Source of the DNA: an uncultured Lachnospiraceae bacterium
GTDB taxonomy: Bacteria > Bacillota > Clostridia > Lachnospirales > Lachnospiraceae
NCBI GenBank assembly: GCA_910586205.1
Contig: CAJUGD010000010.1
Location: forward strand, 1-64,000
Length of the DNA: 64,000 bases
Reading direction: 5' to 3'
Under the pieces are notes generated by a model that was not told the DNA's origin, made no database searches, and saw only the letters and a program-made list of their open reading frames with translations. The translations under genes were made by a program, and so were the position numbers. Below are positions 41,502-49,214 of the stretch, in pieces (position 1 is the first letter of the stretch; each line of letters starts with the position of its first letter).

Positions 41502-42956
41502 TCACGCAATATAATTTAAGGGAATCCTCAAGGTAAAAACACTTCCTTCCCCTTCCCGGCTGGTCAGCTTAATGGCTCCCTTATGCATCAAAATCACCCG
41601 GCGGGTAATGGCTAGTCCTAACCCGCTGCCTCCGGTTACCCGTGAACGTGCCTTATCCACCCGGTAAAACCGCTCAAAAATCTTATCCTGTTCCTCCTCC
41701 GGTATTCCAATACCGGAATCCGCCACCTTTACATAAAAAAATTTGTGATCCGCATCCACAGTCACCCGCACCCAGCCTCCTGCCGAATTGTATTTGACGG
41801 CATTCTCAACCAGGTTGCTGATGGCAAGGGAGAGCTTCGTCTCATCAATGTCCGCCTGCACCTCTCGGATGCTTTCCAGAATCAACTCTATATTTCGCTT
41901 ATTGGCAATGGGACGAAGCCTTTTTAAGATCTGCTTAACCAAAACTACAATATCTACCTGGGAAAGATTCAGCTCTGCCTCTGATTTATCGATCTTTACC
42001 AATGCCAGAAGATCATCAATAATCTTACCCTCCCGGTCAATCTCGTCTGATATGTCTTCCATAAATTCCCGGTACAGCTCCACTGGCGCATCCCCCATGC
42101 CCATCAGAGAATCTGCCAAGACCCGTATGGATGTAATGGGCGTTTTCAGTTCATGAGATACATTGGACACAAACTCCTGACGTGACTGATCTACCTCTTT
42201 AAGTTTTGTAATCGTACTTTCCACTGCCTGAGAAATGTCCCGGGTCTCCCGATATCCTTTTGTGCCGATCTCTGTATCCAACGCCCCGGCTGCCACCTGA
42301 TTCAGCTTCTGCTGCAGCTCCTTAAACGGCCGCAGCAAAATCGTCACCGCAGCTGCCGCTGCCAGCATCAATATCAATGCCACCAAAATCTGAAGAAAAA
42401 AAGCTTTGTCATACACAGCATCCATTAAGGACAAAATCTCCTCTGTGGATGCCGTAATCACCAGCACCCCTTCAATCCCCTTCACCGGAGTATTGTCATA
42501 AATCGGCACTGTCTGAGCAAAATAATGCTTTTCTTTATTATATTTGCTGCTGCTTTCTCCCTGAAAGCAGCGAATCACTTCTTCTGCCACCAGAAATCGC
42601 CGTTCTGCTATGTGGAAGGTATCCTGAACAATCCTGAAATCCTTGTTCACCACTACAATTCTTCCATTGTAGACATCTGCCAGAGCCTGAATCTCACTAT
42701 CCATCGTTCCATCTCTGAAATCCCCCCGCAGATACCCGGCCCGGGTCATTTTACTGCTTAGGATCTGACACTGGTTCTGAACCTCCACCATTCTGGAATC
42801 TGTCTGGCTCTGACGAAGAGACCCCATAAGCATATAAGTACACAGAGTCATAGGAATCACGCCAAACAATACTAAAAGAATTGCCACCGGCACCTTCAGA
42901 CTGACTAAAAAGCCCGGAAGACGGAACATCTGCCATCTTTTCATTCCAATTTCCAT
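41502..42956 (-). CDS. Membrane sensor histidine kinase, no adjacent response regulator
   Basis: 484 residues. Two membrane helices (about 21-43 and 188-209) flank an extracellular dCache/PAS-like sensor; HAMP; H-box FVSNVSHELKTPITSIRVL with His268; N-box SNLVENAVKYNSAGG; G-boxes DSGIGIPEEEQDKIFERFYR and GGSGLGLAITRR. It resembles PhoR/WalK/VicK kinases in arrangement. No response regulator gene lies on either side: DegV is upstream and the GerMN lipoprotein downstream. AGGGGAAACA precedes the ATG. Confidence 0.93.
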   Translation of the reverse strand: MEIGMKRWQMFRLPGFLVSLKVPVAILLVLFGVIPMTLCTYMLMGSLRQSQTDSRMVEVQNQCQILSSKMTRAGYLRGDFRDGTMDSEIQALADVYNGRIVVVNKDFRIVQDTFHIAERRFLVAEEVIRCFQGESSSKYNKEKHYFAQTVPIYDNTPVKGIEGVLVITASTEEILSLMDAVYDKAFFLQILVALILMLAAAAAVTILLRPFKELQQKLNQVAAGALDTEIGTKGYRETRDISQAVESTITKLKEVDQSRQEFVSNVSHELKTPITSIRVLADSLMGMGDAPVELYREFMEDISDEIDREGKIIDDLLALVKIDKSEAELNLSQVDIVVLVKQILKRLRPIANKRNIELILESIREVQADIDETKLSLAISNLVENAVKYNSAGGWVRVTVDADHKFFYVKVADSGIGIPEEEQDKIFERFYRVDKARSRVTGGSGLGLAITRRVILMHKGAIKLTSREGEGSVFTLRIPLNYIA

Positions 42957-42999
42957 TGTTTCCCCTATTTTTTAAATGTCCTCTAAAGAGTACATTTTA

Positions 43000-43884
43000 C
43001 TATGAAAGTCTTTTCATGTCTTCATCCAGGCATTTGGTCACTGCCACTGCTAAAGCGCCTGGACCGATGTGGCAGGCAACGCTCAAAGAAAGAGGATTAA
43101 TCACAATCTCCCCGGTATTGGGGTACATTTCACGCAGCTCAGCGGCAAATTCTTTTGCTGCCTCCTCATTGCAGGTGTGGGCCACTGCGATCCAGCTATG
43201 CCTTGCCTCCGGGTCGTCAAACCGCTTTTTTAAATCCTGGGCAATGGCGGCTGTCATGGTTGACTTTGCCTGCTTCATGGTTCTGGCCTTGGAAAAAGCA
43301 TCCAGCTTTCCTCCTTGAATCTGCAGGACAGGCTTTATCCGCAGAAGGGTTCCCAAGGCCGCGGCAGCCGGAGTGATCCGCCCGCCCTTTTTTAAATACT
43401 TTAAGGTGTCAATGGTAATATAAATGCTGGACTCTCCGCTGCTTCTTTCTAACTCCTGACAGATCTCCCCTGCTCCCATGCCAAGAGCCGCCATCTCAAG
43501 AGCATCTTTTGCTGCCTGTCTTTGGGTAATGGAGATCCGCCTGTTGTCTGCCACCTTCACCCTGCCGTCATAATCCTCTGACAGCATAAGGGCCGTCTGA
43601 CAGGAACTGCTTAAGCTGCTGGACATAGGAATGTGAATAATCTCGTCATATTCCTTTAAAATCTGATCCCATAATGTCATCACTGTCTCCGGAGACGGCT
43701 GAGAGGTGGAAATATCCGCCTCCTCCTTCAAATGCTCATAAAATTCACTCTGAGTCAGATTAATATCCTCCTCATAGGTCTGTCCATTAACCATAAATGG
43801 CATAGGCACCACAAAAATCCCCAGCTCCTTTGCCTGGCTCTGGGTAATGCCGCTGTTGCTGTCCGTCACAACTGCCGTTTTCAT
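43000..43884 (-). CDS. DegV family fatty-acid-binding protein (FakB-like)
   Basis: 294 residues. DegV fold with KTAVVTDSNSGITQSQAKEL, ISTSQPSPETVMTLWDQIL, IPMSSSLSSSCQTALML (the Ser segment binding the fatty acid carboxylate) and LKKGGRITPAAAALGTLLRI. FakB proteins present fatty acids to FakA, encoded in this window at 32831. The ATG at 43884 is chosen over 43902 because it matches the family start; GGAGGG is 11 bases ahead. Confidence 0.92.
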   Translation of the reverse strand: MKTAVVTDSNSGITQSQAKELGIFVVPMPFMVNGQTYEEDINLTQSEFYEHLKEEADISTSQPSPETVMTLWDQILKEYDEIIHIPMSSSLSSSCQTALMLSEDYDGRVKVADNRRISITQRQAAKDALEMAALGMGAGEICQELERSSGESSIYITIDTLKYLKKGGRITPAAAALGTLLRIKPVLQIQGGKLDAFSKARTMKQAKSTMTAAIAQDLKKRFDDPEARHSWIAVAHTCNEEAAKEFAAELREMYPNTGEIVINPLSLSVACHIGPGALAVAVTKCLDEDMKRLS

Positions 43885-43988
43885 ATTCTCTGTTCCCTCC
43901 ATCTATTTACTTATATACTCCCGAAGTCTCCTGACACCTGGCTTTGTGATTGATTTTCTGCCAGAACGTGTATGTCTCAGACAGTCTG

Positions 43989-45731
43989 CTAATTTTCCTG
44001 TACAGACTGATAAAGCTGATAGTAAATGCCTTTCTTTTCCAGGAGCTTTTCATGGCTGCCCTCCTCTGCAATCTTTCCCTCTGACAGCACCAGAATCCTA
44101 TCTGCATTCTGGATAGTGGTAAGGCGGTGAGCAATCGTCACAGTAGTCCTTCCCTCTGCCAAACGGTCTAAGGACTTGGAAATCAAGTGTTCGCTTTCAT
44201 TATCCAGGGCTGAGGTAGCTTCATCCAGAATCAGAATTGCCGGATTTTTCAAAAACACCCGTGCAATGCTGATACGCTGCTTCTGGCCTCCTGAAAGCTT
44301 TACTCCCCGCTCTCCCACATAGGTGTCATACCCATCCTTTAAAGCAGAGATAAATTCATGGGCCCCGGCAAGCCTTGCTGCCTGAATCACCTCATCACGA
44401 GAGGCTTCCGGCTTTCCGTAGGAAATGTTGTCATATACGGTGCCGGAAAACAGATACACATCCTGCTGCACAATCCCAATGTTCATTCGAAGACTCTGCA
44501 GGGTAATGCTTTTAAGCTCATGGCCGTCTATCCGGATCTCCCCTCTGGTTGTATCATAAAACCGAGGTATCAGATTGCATAAAGTGGTTTTTCCGCCCCC
44601 TGAAGGTCCTACCAGGGCAATCTTTTCTCCCGGACGGATAGAAAGATTTATATTTTTCAGCACAGAATTATGATCATCAGGATACTCAAAGCTTACATTT
44701 TCAAGAGAAATCGCCCCTTTTACCTCTTTCAAGGGCTTTGCTCCTGGTTCGTCTAAAATCTCCACCGTTGAGTCCATAATCTCCGCAAACCGCTCAATCC
44801 CTGTCATTCCCCGCTGAAACTGCTCTGCAAATTCAATGATCCGCCGTATTGTAACAAGGAGAGTCGTCACATACAGCGTATAAGCCACCAGATCTCCAGG
44901 CTCAATCAGGCCCTTTACCATAAAGATGCCTCCTGCCACAATCACAACCACATACATCAGGCCGTCAAACATTCGGATGGTATCCTGAAATGCTGCCATA
45001 TACAAATAGCTTTCCCGTTTAATCTGAAGGAATGCCTGATTGTCCTGGTGAAATTTCTCAATTTCAATATTTTGGTTCGCAAAGGCCCTAACCACCCGAT
45101 TGCCTAAAAGATTGTCCTCAATCCGTGCATTTAATTCCCCGATCTGCTGTCTCTGTCTGCGAAAAGCCTTCTTCACCTTTAAGTTAAAATATGTGCAGGA
45201 CAAAACCATAATGGGAATCAGCACAAAGATTACCACAGTCAGAGCCAGATTGATGCCTGAAAGCACGGCAAACGAAATCACAGCCTTCAAAAAAGCAATA
45301 AAAAATTCCTCCGGACAATGATGGGCAAACTCTGTCACATCAAACAAATCGCTGGTAATCCGCGACATGATTTGCCCTACCTTGGTGTTATTAAAATAAC
45401 TGTCTGACAGCTTCTGTAAATGCTCAAAGGCGTCCTGACGCATGTCAGTCTCAATACGTGCGCCCATCACATGACCCGTATAAGCCATATAAAAAGCGGC
45501 TAAACCGTCCACGATCCTCAGTGCAAAATAGAGTAACCCGATCCTTACGATCATTTCCCCTGTTATGGATGTCAAATCTTTCATCCCTTGATTCGTAATA
45601 TACCGAAGAAGCATGGGAAACACCAGCTCGCACACAGTAGTCAGAGCCGCACAAAACAGATCAAAGGCCATGGTCTTCCAATATCTCTTGTAATAAGGTA
45701 AAAACCGTTTTAACAGCAACGATGTCTTCAT
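43989..45731 (-). CDS. ABC exporter, fused permease and ATPase (MsbA/LmrA type)
   Basis: 580 residues. Six membrane helices in the first 320 residues (exporter type 1 permease), then an ATP-binding domain with Walker A GPSGGGKTTL, signature LSGGQKQRISIARVF, Walker B ILILDEATSALD and the H-loop TIAHRLTT. It probably works as a homodimer exporting lipids, peptides or drugs; the substrate cannot be told. First gene of the minus-strand run that continues through DegV, kinase, GerMN and comEC. Confidence 0.93.
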   Translation of the reverse strand: MKTSLLLKRFLPYYKRYWKTMAFDLFCAALTTVCELVFPMLLRYITNQGMKDLTSITGEMIVRIGLLYFALRIVDGLAAFYMAYTGHVMGARIETDMRQDAFEHLQKLSDSYFNNTKVGQIMSRITSDLFDVTEFAHHCPEEFFIAFLKAVISFAVLSGINLALTVVIFVLIPIMVLSCTYFNLKVKKAFRRQRQQIGELNARIEDNLLGNRVVRAFANQNIEIEKFHQDNQAFLQIKRESYLYMAAFQDTIRMFDGLMYVVVIVAGGIFMVKGLIEPGDLVAYTLYVTTLLVTIRRIIEFAEQFQRGMTGIERFAEIMDSTVEILDEPGAKPLKEVKGAISLENVSFEYPDDHNSVLKNINLSIRPGEKIALVGPSGGGKTTLCNLIPRFYDTTRGEIRIDGHELKSITLQSLRMNIGIVQQDVYLFSGTVYDNISYGKPEASRDEVIQAARLAGAHEFISALKDGYDTYVGERGVKLSGGQKQRISIARVFLKNPAILILDEATSALDNESEHLISKSLDRLAEGRTTVTIAHRLTTIQNADRILVLSEGKIAEEGSHEKLLEKKGIYYQLYQSVQEN

Positions 45732-45848
45732 AGCACTTTTCTCCTCTGCAAAAATCCTGTCCCTTTAATCTTTCCTGCAATAATGGTTGCACCTTTCCTA
45801 TTCTATCTTATTTTAGCAGGAAAGGGAAGCAATATTTTCTAAAATTGC

Positions 45849-45877
45849 TGGACGGATATCCGGCCGTGCATTATAAT
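45849..45877 (+). promoter_or_regulatory. Promoter of the zinc-ribbon / NERD-like gene pair
   Basis: TGGACG, 17 bases, TATAAT, about 57 bases before the first ATG. Confidence 0.5.
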
Positions 45878-45933
45878 GGGACTTTAGGAGTATTTCTATC
45901 TTTAAATACTTTAGGAAAAAGGAGGGGCTCACT

Positions 45934-46683
45934 ATGCCTTATTGTCCAAAATGCGACATGGAATTTATAGACGGAATCACCATCTGCAGCGATTGCGGCG
46001 GACCATTGACAGCATCAAAGGAAGCTTACGATGCCTTGAAAAAGAAAACAGAAGAAGAAGCCTTTGCCCGTATGAAGTCCCAATATGACGCCATGACAGA
46101 ATATGCCAAGGCAGAAAGCTACCAGCCTGTGGAGCAATCCGGAATTTTGGAGGATTCTCAGATCCTGGAGGAAGCTGATACCCCTACGGAAGCCAAATCC
46201 TCCCGCAGACAAGCTCCGACCTCCCTGTACATAAAAAAATCACAGCAATACGATGACATGAAATCCTCTGGCTGGGCTTTCCTTTTAACCGGCGGAGCCC
46301 TTTTGGCATTCGCCGTCCTGTGCTGGCTGAATATCCTGCCCCTTCATCTGGGCATCATAAGCAAGCTGGCCATCACGGTTTTCGGGGCTGGTTCTCTCAT
46401 CGTGTCCCTGAAAACATTTCAGAGCGCCAAAACCATCCGGGGGCAGATTCATGAGGAAGAAGAAAAAAGCCGGAAGCTTACAGACTGGTTTTTAAATTCT
46501 TACACCGGATCCAAACTTGACGAACAGCTTTTTTCTGAATTTGGAGAACTGCTGCCAGAGGAACTGAGCCTGAAGCGTTTCGGATTAATCCAGGACATTC
46601 TCATTACCAGCTATGATCTTCATGATCAGTCCTATGTGGATCTTCTGACAGATGAGATCTATGAAAAAATGTTTCAGGATTAA
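45934..46683 (+). CDS. Zinc-ribbon membrane protein of unknown function
   Basis: 249 residues. The N-terminus is a zinc ribbon (YCPKC then ICSDCGG), followed by a Glu/Ala-rich helical linker, two membrane helices (SGWAFLLTGGALLAFAVLCW and LGIISKLAITVFGAGSLIVS), and a cytoplasmic tail rich in charged residues. The ribbon lies close to the membrane. The gene is 47 bases before the NERD-like gene on the same strand. AAAGGAGGGG precedes the ATG. I do not know a function. Confidence 0.75.
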   Translation: MPYCPKCDMEFIDGITICSDCGGPLTASKEAYDALKKKTEEEAFARMKSQYDAMTEYAKAESYQPVEQSGILEDSQILEEADTPTEAKSSRRQAPTSLYIKKSQQYDDMKSSGWAFLLTGGALLAFAVLCWLNILPLHLGIISKLAITVFGAGSLIVSLKTFQSAKTIRGQIHEEEEKSRKLTDWFLNSYTGSKLDEQLFSEFGELLPEELSLKRFGLIQDILITSYDLHDQSYVDLLTDEIYEKMFQD

Positions 46684-46730
46684 TGCATCAGGCTTGTACA
46701 TGAAACACCTTACAAAAAGGAGTATAACTT

Positions 46731-47465
46731 ATGACAGAAATTCCCGGAAAAGAAGTAACCATTGTAATGATCATGGTCTTTTTACTGCTGATCCTTATAC
46801 CTATCCTTCAATCGCGCACAGACAAAGATCTTACTCAGATGTTCTTTGGAATCCGAAGACGTAAAAAGCCGGGGGAGGAAATGACCATAAATAAAAAGAA
46901 AGAACCTCGCGTCCACAACGGAACCAAGGGAGAGCTGACATCCTTTATTGCCCAGATGATCCGCTTTACCGCCAAAAACGGAATGCGCCTGGTAGCTCCC
47001 GGAACCGTCAGCCACAATGGGCAGACAGCCCGCCTGACCGCATTGATCGTGGCTCCCGGCGGAATCACCGGCATATATTGTCTTGGTTTCGGCGGAACGA
47101 TCAGCCCCGGAGATATCAAAGCTCCTGCCGGCATATCATCCCCATGGCGTCAGCATATCAACGGAGAGGATAAAACCTTTGATAATCCTTTAAAATCCTG
47201 CCAGCAGCAAAAAAAACTGGTTCAGGAAGCCATGGAAAAGGCCGGCATCCATACAGACCTGAATGTAGTAACCGTGTTTACCAATCCACGGGCCGTTTTA
47301 ACATCCACTCCGACATCCATCTATACACCGAAAAGTCTCTGTGAGTATTTAAAGAACAATGATTCTCTGAAAGCAGGAAACTTAGATATCCACAGCACAG
47401 CTCTTGCCTTGGCAGACTTAGCAGGCATCAAAAAAGGAAAAGAACAGAAAAGCAAAAACTTGTGA
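46731..47465 (+). CDS. Membrane-anchored NERD-like domain protein
   Basis: 244 residues. An N-terminal membrane helix (VTIVMIMVFLLLILIPIL), a basic linker, then a NERD (nuclease-related) domain-like region (VSHNGQTARLTALIVAPGGI, WRQHINGEDKTFDNPLKSCQ, LNVVTVFTNPRAVLTSTP). The NERD family resembles PD-(D/E)XK folds; the acidic and lysine residues expected at the active site are not clearly complete, so activity is doubtful. It follows the zinc-ribbon gene; AAAGGAG precedes the ATG. Naming of the domain is moderate in certainty. Confidence 0.65.
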   Translation: MTEIPGKEVTIVMIMVFLLLILIPILQSRTDKDLTQMFFGIRRRKKPGEEMTINKKKEPRVHNGTKGELTSFIAQMIRFTAKNGMRLVAPGTVSHNGQTARLTALIVAPGGITGIYCLGFGGTISPGDIKAPAGISSPWRQHINGEDKTFDNPLKSCQQQKKLVQEAMEKAGIHTDLNVVTVFTNPRAVLTSTPTSIYTPKSLCEYLKNNDSLKAGNLDIHSTALALADLAGIKKGKEQKSKNL

Positions 47466-47471
47466 TTGTAA

Positions 47472-47523
47472 GGAAATGCCGCAAAACAGCCGATGTATAC
47501 AAGCTATATTCTGCGGCATTTCC
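47472..47523. terminator. 12-bp inverted repeat between the NERD-like gene and gpmI
   Basis: GGAAATGCCGCA / TGCGGCATTTCC, perfect, with a 28-base loop between two convergent genes. No T-run follows closely, so this is a probable terminator or a mobile inverted repeat. Confidence 0.45.
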
Positions 47524-47548
47524 TCAGCTTCATAAAGCTTTACTCAAA

Positions 47549-49093
47549 TTATGCCCGCACCAGCAGAGATTTACCAGTCATCTCCTTTGGCTGCTCAAGG
47601 CCCATGAGCTCAATCAAGGTCGGGGCAATATCTGCCAGGCAGCCGCCCTCCCTCAACTTATATTCCGGATCTGCATTTACCAGAATAAAGGGAACAGGAT
47701 TGGTTGTATGGGCAGTAAACGGCTCTCCTGTCTCATAATCAATGAGCTGCTCGGCATTTCCGTGATCCGCGCAGATAAACATGACGCCGTCTGCCTCCTT
47801 AACGGCATCTACGGTTCTCCCCACACACTGATCCACTGCCTCAATGGCCTTGATGGCAGCCGCCTCCACACCGGTATGGCCCACCATATCCGGGTTGGCA
47901 AAATTAATAATAATAACATCGTATTCTTTGGACTTAATGGCCTCCACCAGCTTGTCACATACACCCGGCGCACTCATCTCCGGCTTTAAGTCATAAGTAG
48001 CCACTTCCTTAGGAGAAGGAATCAGGAACCGATCCTCACCTTCATTGGGCTCCTCAATGCCTCCGTTAAAGAAAAAGGTCACATGAGCATACTTTTCTGT
48101 CTCTGCAATTCTGGCCTGTTTCATATGATGAGCTGCCAAAAACTCTCCAAAGGTGTTGGTAATGCTTTCTTTCTCAAAAGCAACCAGCTTATTGCCAATG
48201 GTCTCGTCATAATCCGTAAAGCACACATAGGTAGTATGAATCCTCTCCCCCCGATCAAATCCTTCAAACACGTCGTCACAGAACACGTGGGTAAGCTCCC
48301 TGGCTCGGTCCGGGCGGAAATTATAGAAAATAACGGAATCCTGATCCTTAATTGCTGCCACCGGCACATCATTCTCTGTAATCACGGTAGGCATCATAAA
48401 CTCATCCGTCTTTCCCTCATCATAAGAAGCCTGAATTGCTCCTGTAGCGCTGCTGCTCTTTACTCCCTCGCTCTTTGTCAGGGCATCGTAAGCCACTTTC
48501 ACCCGATCCCAGTTCTTATCCCGGTCCATGGCATAATAACGGCCTGCCACTGTGGCTACCTTTCCTACTCCTAACTCCTTCATTTTTTCTTCTAAGGCTG
48601 CCACGTAATCCCGGCCAGATGCAGGCGGAGTGTCTCTGCCGTCTAAGAAGCAATGTACATATACCTTGTCCAATCCGTTTCTCTTTGCCAGCTCTAAGAG
48701 TCCGTATATGTGGGTATTGTGGCTGTGTACGCCGCCGTCTGATACCAGACCATAAAGATGCAGGGCAGAATCATGCTTTCTGCAGTTGTCCACAGCAGCC
48801 ATAAACGCCTTATTCTCAAAGAAATCCCCGTCCTGAATGGACTTGGTAATACGGGTCAGCTCCTGATACACAATACGTCCGGCGCCCATATTCAGATGGC
48901 CTACCTCTGAGTTGCCCATCTGTCCCTCCGGAAGCCCTACTGCCATACCGCTTGCCTGCCCTTTCACAAATGGGCACTGGCTCATAAGCTGGTCCATCAC
49001 CGGGGTTTTGCCCTCGCAGACCGCATTGGCCTCACACTTATCATTCAGGCCATATCCATCAAGGATCATCAATACTACTGGTTTCTTGCTCAT
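47549..49093 (-). CDS. gpmI: 2,3-bisphosphoglycerate-independent phosphoglycerate mutase
   Basis: 514 residues. Alkaline-phosphatase superfamily enzyme converting 3- to 2-phosphoglycerate in glycolysis with two Mn ions. Visible are KKPVVLMILDGYGLND, the catalytic serine in GQMGNSEVGHLNMGAGR, HCFLDGRDTPP, and the C-terminal metal sites FANPDMVGHTG and CADHGNAEQL. The ATG at 49093 follows AAGGAGATGTCAC; the longer frame is not supported. The 5' leader holds two hairpins. Confidence 0.97.
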   Translation of the reverse strand: MSKKPVVLMILDGYGLNDKCEANAVCEGKTPVMDQLMSQCPFVKGQASGMAVGLPEGQMGNSEVGHLNMGAGRIVYQELTRITKSIQDGDFFENKAFMAAVDNCRKHDSALHLYGLVSDGGVHSHNTHIYGLLELAKRNGLDKVYVHCFLDGRDTPPASGRDYVAALEEKMKELGVGKVATVAGRYYAMDRDKNWDRVKVAYDALTKSEGVKSSSATGAIQASYDEGKTDEFMMPTVITENDVPVAAIKDQDSVIFYNFRPDRARELTHVFCDDVFEGFDRGERIHTTYVCFTDYDETIGNKLVAFEKESITNTFGEFLAAHHMKQARIAETEKYAHVTFFFNGGIEEPNEGEDRFLIPSPKEVATYDLKPEMSAPGVCDKLVEAIKSKEYDVIIINFANPDMVGHTGVEAAAIKAIEAVDQCVGRTVDAVKEADGVMFICADHGNAEQLIDYETGEPFTAHTTNPVPFILVNADPEYKLREGGCLADIAPTLIELMGLEQPKEMTGKSLLVRA

Positions 49094-49115
49094 GTGACAT
49101 CTCCTTTTATTTAAC

Positions 49116-49188
49116 GACCGGTTCTGCCGGTCCTTTCCCGTACACGGTTTTTCGTGTACATTGTACTTTATTTTTGCCACTTTTTCAA
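49116..49188 (-). promoter_or_regulatory. gpmI promoter with dyad at the transcription start and a second hairpin
   Basis: On the minus strand, TTGAAA (49183-49188), 17 bases, TACAAT (49160-49165). Directly downstream is a perfect 7-bp inverted repeat, GTACACG / CGTGTAC (49140-49159), spanning the expected start of transcription. A second stem, GACCGG / CCGGTC, follows at 49116-49132. They could form an operator or protect the 5' end of the mRNA. Confidence 0.6.
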
Positions 49189-49214
49189 GGTTCTTCCAAA
49201 AAGTTTCTCTGTTA

